64,000 bases of DNA from Candidatus Wallbacteria bacterium. Lineage in GTDB: Bacteria > Muiribacteriota > JAQTZZ01. Positions 16,450 through 25,942 of this stretch are shown here, one piece after another (positions within the stretch are counted from its first letter, which is position 1; each line of letters starts with the position of its first letter). Below the pieces are notes generated by a model that did no database searches, was not told the origin of the DNA, and saw only the letters and a list, made by a program, of their open reading frames with translations. The position numbers were made by a program, and so were the translations under genes. Location of the stretch: positions 107,261 through 171,260 of the forward strand of contig JAQTZZ010000003.1 in NCBI GenBank assembly GCA_028687545.1. The letters are read 5' to 3'.

Positions 16450-16602
16450 ATGGAAAAGTGTGAAATCTGCGGAAAGAAGATGATCCTCTGCAAAGAATGT
16501 GAAACAGAGTATTGCCTTGACTGCGATGGCGGGAACAAAACGACCTGCGCTTACTGCCTTGAGGATGATGAAGACGATGATGAAGACAATGACGACGAAT
16601 AG
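16450..16602 (+). CDS. 50-residue zinc-ribbon protein with acidic tail
   Basis: A short gene with an AGGAGGGAG ribosome site, a TATAAT upstream and a strong terminator 27 bases after the stop. Four CxxC-type pairs are visible: CEIC, CKEC, CLDC and CAYC. They are enough to bind two zinc ions in a small treble-clef or B-box-like fold. The last 16 residues are almost all Asp and Glu. No partner is obvious; it may bind basic proteins or act as a metal or redox adaptor. The complete transcription unit makes it a convincing gene despite its size. Confidence 0.75.
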   Translation: MEKCEICGKKMILCKECETEYCLDCDGGNKTTCAYCLEDDEDDDEDNDDE

Positions 16603-16628
16603 CTGAAAAATCCCGATCACAACTCACA

Positions 16629-16656
16629 AAAAACACTCCTGAAAAGGGGTGTTTTT
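16629..16656. terminator. bidirectional rho-independent terminator
   Basis: A 12-bp stem (left arm 16629-16640, right arm 16645-16656) closes a GAAA loop, with A-runs on one side and T-runs on the other. It serves the zinc-ribbon gene on plus and the thioredoxin-TPR gene on minus. Confidence 0.85.
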
Positions 16657-16668
16657 ATTTATCCTGCA

Positions 16669-17421
16669 TCAATATTTATCCAGCAGTGCCTGGAATCCTG
16701 ATTGCTCGGCAAGCGGCTCCAGGTCAATGTCTTGCTTGAAATACTGCAGCAACTCTTCAGTGTGGCGCTTCTTAGCCAGGAACAGGGCTTTTTCCAGATT
16801 TTTCAAAGCTTCTTCCGGTCGACCTGCTCTGGATAGTGCGCAGGCAAAGTCATATAGTATTTTCTCATTCTCGCTGCCGGTCAGTTCCACGGCCCTCCGG
16901 TATTTTTCAGCAGCTTTTCCGAATTCCCCGAATTCCATGTAGAAAGAACCGAATTCGCAATATATGGAGCTGTCTTCATGGAGAAACGAGATTTTTTTTG
17001 CCATCTTTTCTTCAAAGAAGTGGAACAGTTTTCCTGAAAATACCTTCCAGGCCTCCTCTCCATCCGAGAATTTCCCCTGGCTGTCGACCAGGATATAATA
17101 AGGCAGTGTTTTCAATCCATATTGCCTTGAAACAGGAGAATCCCAGTCAATTTCTTTGTGAGCTTTCCGGTCGATATTTACAATTGTGATGTAAACGCCG
17201 TGGTTTCCCGCCCCGTAATCCCTGATGAAATTCATCATGTTCTGGCACTTTTCGCTTTTGGGGCTGTAAAACATGAAAAAGCAGTCCTGCCCCCTGCGTG
17301 AAAGTGTGCTGACTTCAATTGTCGTCCCGAAAGATACTTCATTGATTGTTTTATTTTCCTGACAAAAGGCCTGACCAGTCGTGAGCAATCCGGAAAGCAG
17401 CAAGCTAATCAGAATTTTCAT
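16669..17421 (-). CDS. exported thioredoxin-fold protein with TPR repeats
   Basis: A 250-residue protein with a cleavable signal peptide (residues 1-20). Residues about 30-140 look like a thioredoxin fold (CFFMFYSPKSEKCQNM, YITIVNIDRK, YGLKTLPYYILVDSQG with the cis-Pro). The redox motif is reduced to one Cys (SPKSEKC instead of CxxC), so classical disulfide exchange is unlikely. Residues about 155-225 contain two TPR-like helical repeats (EFGKAAEKYRRAVEL, RPEEALKNLEKALFL). It is probably a periplasmic scaffold or thiol-binding protein. It shares a bidirectional terminator with the convergent zinc-ribbon gene. Confidence 0.75.
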   Translation of the reverse strand: MKILISLLLSGLLTTGQAFCQENKTINEVSFGTTIEVSTLSRRGQDCFFMFYSPKSEKCQNMMNFIRDYGAGNHGVYITIVNIDRKAHKEIDWDSPVSRQYGLKTLPYYILVDSQGKFSDGEEAWKVFSGKLFHFFEEKMAKKISFLHEDSSIYCEFGSFYMEFGEFGKAAEKYRRAVELTGSENEKILYDFACALSRAGRPEEALKNLEKALFLAKKRHTEELLQYFKQDIDLEPLAEQSGFQALLDKY

Positions 17422-17583
17422 CTTCCAACCTCGCTAAATCAGAAACCAGCTTTGATTAATTTATAGCATATCCCGGGCAATCCGCGAAAGAATATCCTTC
17501 ACACCAGGAGTCATCATGGCCAGAACTTTCCTGTTGGAGTGAAAGATGGTAATATATGGTTGCATTACAAAACGGAGGTAAAG

Positions 17584-17871
17584 ATGGATTTTCCTGCAGA
17601 ACTGAAGAATTTTCTCGACCAGGATGGCAAACTGAAGCAGTGGCCCACCAAGCGCAGCCTGCAGCTTTTAGCCCTGAATCATCTGTATACACAGTTCGAA
17701 GTCGGCAAAAAATATGCGGAATCTGAAGTCAACCAGATCCTCAGGAACAGCCATACTTTTGAAAACCCGGCTCTCCTGCGCAGGGACATGATTGACGCCA
17801 AGCTTCTATACAGGACGAAAGACTGCAAGGAATACTGGATAGAAAAGAAAGAAACTGAAGCCAAGACTTAG
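17584..17871 (+). CDS. DUF2087 domain protein
   Basis: A 95-residue protein with the DUF2087 pattern: WPTKRSLQLLALNHLYTQF, then YAESEVNQIL and LLRRDMIDAKLLYRTKDCKEYW. The domain is often found in transcription regulators and has a winged-helix look, so a DNA-binding role is plausible but unproven. The start at 17584 follows GGAGG with good spacing; the in-frame extension to 17539 lacks support. The stop overlaps or directly abuts the MscS gene, indicating an operon. Confidence 0.75.
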   Translation: MDFPAELKNFLDQDGKLKQWPTKRSLQLLALNHLYTQFEVGKKYAESEVNQILRNSHTFENPALLRRDMIDAKLLYRTKDCKEYWIEKKETEAKT

Positions 17872-17876
17872 TGCAC

Positions 17877-18989
17877 ATGAATCAGCAGGGATTCGATAGT
17901 CTTTTTTCTTTGATCGAGAAAATATTTTTCAGAAATCAAATCTGGTCCTGGAAGTTTCTGGGCAACTCTTTTTCCAGCTATGCGATTGCAGTCCTGACTT
18001 TACTGTTTGCTTTTTCCTGCATGCGTTTCGTGAAGAATTTCTTTCTGCGGCGGCTTAAATTCCTGGCTTCAGCCGGAAAACTCCGAGCTGAAAGCATCAT
18101 TCCCAAGCTGGTGGAAAAGTATCTTTTTCCTTTGCTCTATTATCTGGCATTTTACTTTGCCGTGAATGAACTTGACCTGAGCGTAGCCATTAAAAAACTT
18201 GTGGACTGGTTTGGCCTGATCTTTGTGATTGTCCAGACCACGAGATTCGCCATCTGCGTGACTGTCTATTTCCTGGAAGAGCACTGGTTCAAGCAGGAGG
18301 GCTCGCGAATCTCTCCCACTACCTCGGCAGGTATCACAGGAACAGTCAGACTGATTTTCTGGATTCTCTGCTCTACCATCATCCTCGACAACCTGGGTTT
18401 CAGCCTTACCACCATTCTTGCCGGTATGGGCATCGGAGGCATGGCGATCGCTCTGGCTTCCCAGCATATCCTGAATGATCTCTTCAATTATTTCGTGATT
18501 TTTTTCGATCGGCCTTTCGAGGAAGGTGATTTCATAATGGTCGGAGAATCACAGGGTACAGTCCGCGAAATCGGGATTAAAACCACCCGCCTGGAAAGCG
18601 TCAGCGGGGAACAGATAGTGTTTTCCAATTCAGACCTGACAGGCAGCAGGATCAGAAATTACCATAAAATGGTGCGCCGCCGCGTCTCTTTCGATCTGAC
18701 TGTCGCTCATGGCATACCCACGACCAAATTGAAGGCCATCCCTGAAATTGTGAAACGGATCATTTCCGGAACCCAAAGCGTGGATTTTGATTACTGTTTT
18801 TTCGGGGAAATCACTGAAAACGGCCTTAAATTCGAAGCAGCCTACTATCTGAATGCCAGGGATTTTTCCGCACATGCCGAAGCCAGGCAGAAAATCAATC
18901 TGGGGATCACAGAAGAGTTTGAACGTGAAAAAATCAACCTGGCACTTCCCACCAGGATCATAATCCTGGATAAATCTGAAACCGCTTGA
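17877..18989 (+). CDS. MscS-family small-conductance mechanosensitive channel
   Basis: A protein of about 370 residues with four or five membrane helices in the first 200 residues, then the pore-lining helix (ILAGMGIGGMAIALASQHILND) and the MscS beta and C-terminal domains (FFDRPFEEGDFIMVGESQGTVREIGIKTTRLES). It releases solutes under osmotic downshock. ATG 17877 is chosen over the in-frame GTG 17871, which overlaps the upstream stop; neither has a clear Shine-Dalgarno. The C-terminus overlaps the TTG of the following gene by four bases. Confidence 0.9.
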   Translation: MNQQGFDSLFSLIEKIFFRNQIWSWKFLGNSFSSYAIAVLTLLFAFSCMRFVKNFFLRRLKFLASAGKLRAESIIPKLVEKYLFPLLYYLAFYFAVNELDLSVAIKKLVDWFGLIFVIVQTTRFAICVTVYFLEEHWFKQEGSRISPTTSAGITGTVRLIFWILCSTIILDNLGFSLTTILAGMGIGGMAIALASQHILNDLFNYFVIFFDRPFEEGDFIMVGESQGTVREIGIKTTRLESVSGEQIVFSNSDLTGSRIRNYHKMVRRRVSFDLTVAHGIPTTKLKAIPEIVKRIISGTQSVDFDYCFFGEITENGLKFEAAYYLNARDFSAHAEARQKINLGITEEFEREKINLALPTRIIILDKSETA

Positions 18990-21307
18990 AGAAGACTATT
19001 TTTCTGATATTCTTCCTCTCCGGTCTCTCAGCCCTGATTTATGAAGTTGTCTGGTTCAGGGTTTTTGCCCGTGTGCTGGGAAACTCCACATACTCATCCA
19101 CAGTCACAATCACAGCCTTCATGCTGGGAATGGCGCTAGGCAGCGGAATTCTAGGAAAAATTTCCCGTAAATGGGCGAAACCGCTTTGGGCTTATGCGGG
19201 CTGCGAGGCTTTCCTGGCGTTCTATTCGCTGGTGTTCCCATCTCTTGTCAGGCTGCTGGACTACACCTATCTCATTTTTCACCCTGCTTTCAATTCCTCT
19301 CACTCAGGCCTCATCTTTCTCAGATTTATCCTCTCCCTGGCCTTCCTGCTCCCCCCTGCTTTTGCCATGGGCGCTACATTGCCTTTAGTCGGGCGCTATC
19401 TTTCGTCCGGTTCCAAGGATTTTAAGTCCGATCTGGCTTTGCTGTATTCCTGCAATACTGCAGGAGCTGCCCTGGGTGGCGCAATGACTGGTTTTGTCCT
19501 GATCCCGTTTCTGGGTATCAGGCTCAGCATGCTGACAGCCGCCCTTGTAAACCTGCTGATCGCAGCCTGGGCCTTCGCCAATGGCAGAATCGAACTTGCC
19601 GCTTTAGTAAATCCGGACCAGGAATCTTCCTCTTCTGCATTGATCCTGCGGAATCCATTTCCGGCTTTGATATTGTTCGTAACAAGCATCGCCTGCATGA
19701 TCCTGGAAATCGCACTGATCCGCGCCCTCTCACTTGTATTCGGATCATCAGTCTATGCATTTTCTCTCACAGTGTCAGTGTTCATAGCCTCGCTGGCCTT
19801 CGGAAGCTACAGAGCAAGGATCCTTGCCAGAAACAGCGGAAAAGCACTGCTTTTCCTGCTCTATTCCGGCACAGCCTCGATCTTTCTGCTCCCGATACTG
19901 ATCTATCTCCTGCCCCCGATGGTGATCATGCTGTTCCGGCTGTTCGGCCTGATCGGATACGGCTGGTTCCTGGTCTGGCAGATACTGCTCACCTTTTTCA
20001 TCATCGTTTTGCCGGGATTCTGCCTGGGCGGTGTTTTCCCTCTGACAGTGGCGGAGTATTGCACAGGCAAAAGGAATACAGGGGAATCTCTTGGTTTCCT
20101 GTATGCCCTGGCCACTGCTGGTGACGTGATCGGCACGCTTGCTTCCGGATTTGTTTTTTTGCCTCTGATCGGCATGCAGAACACAATCAATCTGAGCGGA
20201 ATGCTGCTCTGGATGACAGGTTTTTTTTACTTCAGAAAAAAACAGCTGAACTCAACCCTCCCTCTTTTCCTGATCCCCTTGCTGTTCCCCATGTTTTATC
20301 CAGCCTGGGACATCAAATTGCTCAATTCGGCAGTGTACTATCGGCCTGAGCGATTCCTGCAGACACCTGGCTCAACTTTCCAGCCGTCAGATCACCGGTC
20401 TGATCAGAAGGCAGCATATGTTCTACCCGAGCTTCTGTTTAAAGAGGAGGGAGTGGAAGCTGAAGTAACAGTCATCAGGCATCAGGGTGTGACCAGCCTT
20501 GCCATCAACGGCAAGGTGGACGCCTCGGACGGCTTGGACATGGGCACTCAGGTGATGCTGGGTCATCTGCCGTTTTTGTTTGGGGGAAGTCACAAGAATG
20601 TTCTGGTGATAGGCTGGGGAAGCGGAGTTACTGCATATTCAGCGTCACTCTGGGACCCTGAAAAAAACACGGCAGTGGAGATCTGCGAGGAAGTGGTCCA
20701 GGCTTCACGTCTGTTCAACCATATCAATCACGGCATCCTGGATCACAAGAACCTGAGGATGGTGATAGACGACGGTCGTAACTTTCTTGCTGCCACGCCT
20801 GAAAAATACGACATCATTATCTCAGAGCCTACTAATTTCTGGATCGCAGGCATCGGCAGCCTCTTTACCAGGGAATTCTTCGAAAGCGCCAGGGGTCATT
20901 TGAAAGAAGGAGGCCTGATCTGTCAGTGGTTTCATTGCTATGACACATCCCCTGAAATGTTGAAGATCGCGCTCAGAACCTTCAGCGGAGTCTTTCCCGA
21001 GGCCCGGGGTTACTCCTTCAGCGTCAATGATCTGCTGGTTGTAAGCGGAAAAGGGGATCTTGATCCAGTCTCCCTGAACAGGGCTTTCCAAGTACCTGAA
21101 ATCAGGGAACAGCTTTCCAGATTATCGCTCAATTCACCGGAAGATATTCTGAGAGGCGAACTGCTGAATTCGGAAAAGTTGAGGGCTTATTGCGAATCAG
21201 GCCCGATCAATACAGACGATCATCCTCTGCTCGAATTCCTGGCTCCATACAGTCTTTTCACCCCTGATCAGGAAATCATAGAAGGCATCAGGAAAGGCCA
21301 GTTGTAA
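18986..21307 (+). CDS. MFS-like membrane protein fused to a spermidine-synthase-like domain (copy 1)
   Basis: A 773-residue protein. The N-terminal two-thirds has about 14 hydrophobic helices (opening FLIFFLSGLSALIYEVVW, typical of the fused spermidine synthase family). Residues about 500-690 are a SpeE-like Rossmann methyltransferase fold (NVLVIGWGSGVTAYSASL, AVEICEEVVQASRLF, DGRNFL, YDIIISEPTNFW). The catalytic Asp motif of true spermidine synthases is replaced by SEPTN, so aminopropyl transfer is uncertain. It starts at TTG 18986 inside the MscS stop. The next gene encodes a close paralogue of the same length. Confidence 0.85.
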   Translation: MKKTIFLIFFLSGLSALIYEVVWFRVFARVLGNSTYSSTVTITAFMLGMALGSGILGKISRKWAKPLWAYAGCEAFLAFYSLVFPSLVRLLDYTYLIFHPAFNSSHSGLIFLRFILSLAFLLPPAFAMGATLPLVGRYLSSGSKDFKSDLALLYSCNTAGAALGGAMTGFVLIPFLGIRLSMLTAALVNLLIAAWAFANGRIELAALVNPDQESSSSALILRNPFPALILFVTSIACMILEIALIRALSLVFGSSVYAFSLTVSVFIASLAFGSYRARILARNSGKALLFLLYSGTASIFLLPILIYLLPPMVIMLFRLFGLIGYGWFLVWQILLTFFIIVLPGFCLGGVFPLTVAEYCTGKRNTGESLGFLYALATAGDVIGTLASGFVFLPLIGMQNTINLSGMLLWMTGFFYFRKKQLNSTLPLFLIPLLFPMFYPAWDIKLLNSAVYYRPERFLQTPGSTFQPSDHRSDQKAAYVLPELLFKEEGVEAEVTVIRHQGVTSLAINGKVDASDGLDMGTQVMLGHLPFLFGGSHKNVLVIGWGSGVTAYSASLWDPEKNTAVEICEEVVQASRLFNHINHGILDHKNLRMVIDDGRNFLAATPEKYDIIISEPTNFWIAGIGSLFTREFFESARGHLKEGGLICQWFHCYDTSPEMLKIALRTFSGVFPEARGYSFSVNDLLVVSGKGDLDPVSLNRAFQVPEIREQLSRLSLNSPEDILRGELLNSEKLRAYCESGPINTDDHPLLEFLAPYSLFTPDQEIIEGIRKGQL

Positions 21308-21345
21308 ATCACCCGGTTTCAGGTTAATCTTTTTGCGGATATCGT

Positions 21346-23682
21346 ATGGCCAGAAAATCACTTTTTACTATCTTCTTCCTGTCAGGATTCTGCGCCCTTG
21401 TTTACGAAGTAACCTGGAGCAGGATCTTTGTAAGGATCATGGGCTGTTCTACTTATTCCTCTGCTACCACGATTGCTGCATTCATGACCGGGCTTGCGGT
21501 CGGCGGGCTTTTATTCGGCAGGATTTCAGACAAATCTAAAAACCCGCTGCGGATTTATGCGCTGCTCGAACTGACTCTTTTCCTCTTTGCCCTGATATTC
21601 CCGGTTTTCGACCTGTTTAACACCTGGTTTTACACTGCTCTGCATCCATTCCTGTCCCAGACTCCGGTGCTGCTGACCGGCCTGCGTTTTCTGCTTTCTT
21701 TCCTGACTTTGTTCCTGCCTTCCTGTGCCATGGGAGGCACTCTGCCCCTGATCGTAAAGTTTCAAACCAGCGAAGATCCGGATTTCGAATCCGGCCTCTC
21801 AAGGCTCTATGGCCTGAACACAGCCGGAGCAGCGCTGGGCGGGATCAGCGCTGGATTTCTGATGATCCCGGCTTATGGCCTGCGCGGCACAATGCTCGGC
21901 GCTGCATTGATCAATCTGCTTCTTGCGGGCTGGGCTTTTTTGATTTCAAGGGTAGCCTCCAGCCCAGCGGCCGATAAACCTGCGGAAACCTCAACGCCGC
22001 TCGCAAAGAACCTTGTTTATACACTTTTCCTGTCCGGTTTTGCAGGGATGAGCCTGGAAATCGCTCTGATCCGGGCCTTTTCTTTCAGCTTCAGTTCCAC
22101 TGTCTACGCTTTTTCCCTGACAGTATCTGTATTCATCCTGCTGCTTGCACTGGGCAGCTATTTTTCCAACAGATCGACTGCCGGGTGCCCTGAATTTATC
22201 CTGCAGCGTTCGCTCTACCTCTCAGGCCTGTTCACGATTTTCCTCTCTCCGCTGATCTACTATACCCCGGCCCTGCTGATCTACCTGATCCTGCTGAACG
22301 ACAGGATCGACTATGCCACATTCCTGACCTGGCAGGCAGCCCTCATTTTCCTGATTCTTTCCCTGCCCGTCTTTTTCCTGGGGGGGATTTTCCCCATGGC
22401 TGCAGGAATCCAGCTCTCAAACAGCGAAAAACAGGGGACAGGCCTGGGCCGGCTGTATGCTCTGAATACTGCAGGCGACGTATTGGGTTCGCTGGCTGCG
22501 GGATTCTTTCTGATCCCTTTGTTCGGGACACAGAACACCATCTATTTTTCCGGCCTGCTGCTGATTTCCTGCTTCTTTGTGCAGAAAAGGGCTGATAAAA
22601 CCAGTTTATACACGATTCTGCTTGGAGCGCTGCCGTTACTGCTGATCTGGATCTTTCCCAGCTGGGACTATCGACTATACAGCAGCATGGTTTTTCAAAG
22701 GCCTGAACGTTTTCAGCAGCTTTACGATGAACAGGTCAGAACACCCAATTCAAAACTCTCCATCCTCAAGCCTCTGGTGAAATTCCAGGCTGATGGCGTG
22801 GAGGGTTATGTGAATGTGTTTGAGCGGATGGGGTCCAGATTCCTCGTGATCAACGGCAAAGTGGATGCTTCAGACGACGCGGATATGCCCACCCAGGTGC
22901 TGGTCGGCCAGCTGCCATGCCTTATGCATAAAAATCCGAAAAGTGTGCTGCTGATCGGCTGGGGCAGCGGAGTTTCGGCATATTCCGCCTCCCTGCATCA
23001 CCCCGAAAATTTCGATGCAGTGGAATTGATCAGGGAAGTGGTCGAGGCTTCCCGCCTTTTTGAGCATGTCAATCATGGTGTTTTCAAACAAACCCCGCCT
23101 GTGATTCAGATTGAGGATGGCCGGAATTTCATGGCCACCACCAGGAGCAGATACGATGTGATTATCTCACAGCCCACCAATCTCTGGGTGGCTGGAGTAG
23201 GCAACCTTTTCACCAGGGAATTTTTCAGGGATGCCAGAAAACACCTCAATCCAGGGGGGATTTTATGCCAGTGGATTCAATCCTATGAAATTTCTGAAGA
23301 AGACGTGAAATCCGTGCTCAGAGCGCAAGGCTCGATCTTCCCCTACAGCATCATTTTCACTCCCAATGATTATGACCTGCTGATTCTGAGTTGTGACCGG
23401 ATAGAGGATCTCAGCATTGAACATCTGAAAACCGCCTTCTCTGAAAAGTCGATTCGGGAAAATCTCAGTTCGATCGGAATGGATTCACCTGAAAAAATTC
23501 TGGCACTGGAACTGTTAAGCGGTAATGACCTGAAAACCTATGCAGGGAAAGGGGAACTTAATACAGACGACCATCCTGTGGTGGAGTTCCGTTCTCCTTA
23601 CAGCCTGTTTTCAAAGAAAGCCACAGTTGTGCCTGAAATGAAGCGGTTCCCGAGCCAGGAACCGAAACTGGCTATTCCCTGA
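21346..23682 (+). CDS. MFS-like membrane protein fused to a spermidine-synthase-like domain (copy 2)
   Basis: A 778-residue tandem paralogue of the preceding protein, with the same order of membrane helices and C-terminal SpeE-like domain (VLLIGWGSGVSAYSASL, AVELIREVVEASRLF, DGRNFMATT, YDVIISQPTNLW). Here the active-site position reads SQPTN, again without the Asp of spermidine synthases. It starts at ATG 21346, 38 bases after copy 1. Its 3' end overlaps the convergent HD-hydrolase gene by 11 bases. Keeping two divergent copies side by side suggests different substrates or a heterodimer. Confidence 0.85.
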   Translation: MARKSLFTIFFLSGFCALVYEVTWSRIFVRIMGCSTYSSATTIAAFMTGLAVGGLLFGRISDKSKNPLRIYALLELTLFLFALIFPVFDLFNTWFYTALHPFLSQTPVLLTGLRFLLSFLTLFLPSCAMGGTLPLIVKFQTSEDPDFESGLSRLYGLNTAGAALGGISAGFLMIPAYGLRGTMLGAALINLLLAGWAFLISRVASSPAADKPAETSTPLAKNLVYTLFLSGFAGMSLEIALIRAFSFSFSSTVYAFSLTVSVFILLLALGSYFSNRSTAGCPEFILQRSLYLSGLFTIFLSPLIYYTPALLIYLILLNDRIDYATFLTWQAALIFLILSLPVFFLGGIFPMAAGIQLSNSEKQGTGLGRLYALNTAGDVLGSLAAGFFLIPLFGTQNTIYFSGLLLISCFFVQKRADKTSLYTILLGALPLLLIWIFPSWDYRLYSSMVFQRPERFQQLYDEQVRTPNSKLSILKPLVKFQADGVEGYVNVFERMGSRFLVINGKVDASDDADMPTQVLVGQLPCLMHKNPKSVLLIGWGSGVSAYSASLHHPENFDAVELIREVVEASRLFEHVNHGVFKQTPPVIQIEDGRNFMATTRSRYDVIISQPTNLWVAGVGNLFTREFFRDARKHLNPGGILCQWIQSYEISEEDVKSVLRAQGSIFPYSIIFTPNDYDLLILSCDRIEDLSIEHLKTAFSEKSIRENLSSIGMDSPEKILALELLSGNDLKTYAGKGELNTDDHPVVEFRSPYSLFSKKATVVPEMKRFPSQEPKLAIP

Positions 23683-25027
23683 CTTCCAAAAGGATTTCCC
23701 GTTTGCTGAGCTTTTTCTTGATTTCCGGAAAATCCGGATGATAGAAGACGTGGAAGGTCTTCGCGTAATTTTCGAAATTATCCACCAGATGTTTTTTAAG
23801 CTGCGTCACTTCATAATCATCGAAGGTGAATGGATTCTTCTTTCTCACGCAGACATCCTCCGGCATGAAGACTCTAAGGTCGATCTGCAGGCTTTTTCCG
23901 AATTTCGGGATGTCGATCAGGATCTCGTGGCCATGAAGTTTTTTCCGGATTTTCCTGCCGATCTCCCCGCACAGACATTGTTCGCGCGTCCGCTTCAATT
24001 CCGGATTCTGGTAGAAATCATAGAAAAGATGCGTTTCCTTGCGTGACAATTCCCAGGCATAAAAAACCAGTCCACGCTTATACAGCTTCCGTTTTTCAAT
24101 ATTCTGGAGCAGATTCAGGAGGTCCTTCATTTTAAGTTCAGCCAGTCTGCGCTTCAGAAGCGATTGCAGCTCATATTCGCTGATCAGGTAGAAATCCTTC
24201 TCAGTCAGGCCGTTGTCCGGGTGCCGCAGAAGTTCACTGACTATCAGCTTGAACATGACTACACTGGACCTGACTCCGTGATGCCAGTAAACGTTCCTGT
24301 ACATCAGGTAATTGGTGAAAATCAGGGCTTCGATCGCTGAAATGCCTTTGTGGCTGATGGCCAGTCCATCGTTTTCAGCGTCATAGACAATCGACTGGAT
24401 CAGGCGGTCCTTGTTCACAGCTTCGCCGAACGGCACGCCGCAATACCTGGAATCCCTCAGCAGGTAATCAATCTTATCCGGGTCCAGGGTTCCGGAGAGG
24501 ATCCTGGCAAGCCTAAGGTCGCGTTCAGGAATATTTTTTCCCTTGTAATCGATGATATTGGCTACACGCCGAGGGTCCACTCCCCAGACTTCGCACAGCA
24601 CATGGCTCAGTTCACCCTTCGGGTCCAGAATGATTTTCCGTCCGCGCTCCTCATGGTCCTGGAAAAACACTTGGATCTCTTCGAGGATATGGGAATACGG
24701 GTAATGCCCGATATCATGGATCAGGGCTGCAGCGAGGAATGTCGCGATATCCTCTTCGTCGATCACCAGAGGGGGATCGGATGACATGAGCTGGCGCAGG
24801 AAAAACTTGGCCAGATGGTAAACACCGAGGGAATGCTCGAATCTGGAATGCCTGGCGCCAGGGTAGACCAGTTCCACGTGCCCGAGTTGAGAAATGTGCC
24901 TGAGTTTCTGGAATTCCCTGGTATCGATCAGCCGCTCGACTTCCTTTGTGATATAGATGTAACTCCAGATCGGATCACGGATGACTTTTCCCTTCTCTTC
25001 GAGCCAGTATATTTTTTTCTTAGCCAT
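23672..25027 (-). CDS. HD-domain phosphohydrolase (dGTPase/SAMHD1-like)
   Basis: A 451-residue metal-dependent phosphohydrolase. Motifs are HSRFEHSLGVYHLA (first His), ALIHDIGHYPYSH (HD pair) and SGTLDPDKIDYLLRD (last Asp). The layout matches the dGTP triphosphohydrolase-like HD proteins. Nucleotide or deoxynucleotide hydrolysis is likely but the substrate is not certain. The start overlaps the end of the YitT-type gene by eight bases, so the two are probably co-transcribed. Confidence 0.87.
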   Translation of the reverse strand: MAKKKIYWLEEKGKVIRDPIWSYIYITKEVERLIDTREFQKLRHISQLGHVELVYPGARHSRFEHSLGVYHLAKFFLRQLMSSDPPLVIDEEDIATFLAAALIHDIGHYPYSHILEEIQVFFQDHEERGRKIILDPKGELSHVLCEVWGVDPRRVANIIDYKGKNIPERDLRLARILSGTLDPDKIDYLLRDSRYCGVPFGEAVNKDRLIQSIVYDAENDGLAISHKGISAIEALIFTNYLMYRNVYWHHGVRSSVVMFKLIVSELLRHPDNGLTEKDFYLISEYELQSLLKRRLAELKMKDLLNLLQNIEKRKLYKRGLVFYAWELSRKETHLFYDFYQNPELKRTREQCLCGEIGRKIRKKLHGHEILIDIPKFGKSLQIDLRVFMPEDVCVRKKNPFTFDDYEVTQLKKHLVDNFENYAKTFHVFYHPDFPEIKKKLSKREILLEVRE

Positions 25028-25868
25028 GAAACCCCCGTTTCTTTACCATGCCTCCGCTGGCTTCGGAAATATGTTCAGTGATCACAAAGGCGGATTCATC
25101 AATCTCATGAATCATGCTGCGCAGTTTGGATACTTCCAGTCTGGTTATCACGCATAAAAGAATGTCCTGTTCCGCCTCCGTGAATCCGCCGCGCCCCTGG
25201 AAAACCGTGACTCCGCGGCCGAGATCATTCACGATCATCTGCTTGATCTCTGCGTTTTTCGCTGAAATTATCGTAACTCCCTGGTATTCTTCGATTCCGT
25301 AAAGTATGAAATCCACTGTCTTGGCAGCGGAAAAATACGTCAGTATCGAATACATCGCGATTTCAGGGGAGAGAAGCTGGGCCGCGAAACTGAAAATGAT
25401 GATGTTCATGAGCAGGATCACGTCTCCGACCGTGGCTCCCAGTTTTTTACTTGAGACAAGTGCTACGATCTCAGTTCCGTCAAGCACTCCGCCACCGCGG
25501 ATTGACAGGCCTACCCCGGCGCCCAGCATGATTCCTCCAAACACTGCGTCCAGCAGTTTGTCAGTAGTAACTACCGGGAAGTGGACCAGCAGAAGTGTAA
25601 GTCCCAGGCCAAGAATCGCGAATGACGCGGATATGCAGAAAGTACGTCCCACATGATAGTAGCCGATCACAATGAAAGGGATGTTGACCAGCACGATCAG
25701 GAGAGGCAGGCTCCAGCCTGAAACAGCTGAAATCAGCATGGAGATCCCGGTGACCCCGCCGTCGATGAAGCAGTTCGGCAGTAAAAAGCCCTTCAGTCCG
25801 AAAGCTGCAGCAAATACTCCAACGCAGAGTAAGCATATCTTGAGCAGTTGATGGAGAAACTTATGCAT
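25020..25868 (-). CDS. YitT-family membrane protein with DUF2179 domain
   Basis: A 282-residue protein with about five or six membrane helices (residues 8-185) and a C-terminal cytoplasmic DUF2179 domain (TIISAKNAEIKQMIVNDL, GVTVFQGRGGFT, LLCVITRLEVSKLRSMI). This is the standard YitT layout; the transported substrate of the family is not known. The start at 25868 is set by GGAGG just upstream, nine residues after the longest possible start. It is likely the first gene of a two-gene unit with the HD hydrolase. Confidence 0.87.
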   Translation of the reverse strand: MHKFLHQLLKICLLCVGVFAAAFGLKGFLLPNCFIDGGVTGISMLISAVSGWSLPLLIVLVNIPFIVIGYYHVGRTFCISASFAILGLGLTLLLVHFPVVTTDKLLDAVFGGIMLGAGVGLSIRGGGVLDGTEIVALVSSKKLGATVGDVILLMNIIIFSFAAQLLSPEIAMYSILTYFSAAKTVDFILYGIEEYQGVTIISAKNAEIKQMIVNDLGRGVTVFQGRGGFTEAEQDILLCVITRLEVSKLRSMIHEIDESAFVITEHISEASGGMVKKRGFHG

Positions 25869-25942
25869 AGAGCCTCCATAGGCTGATTGTATCACAGGGG
25901 GATTGACTTTTAAATCCGGTTACTGGGAAAAGAACAGCTGGT

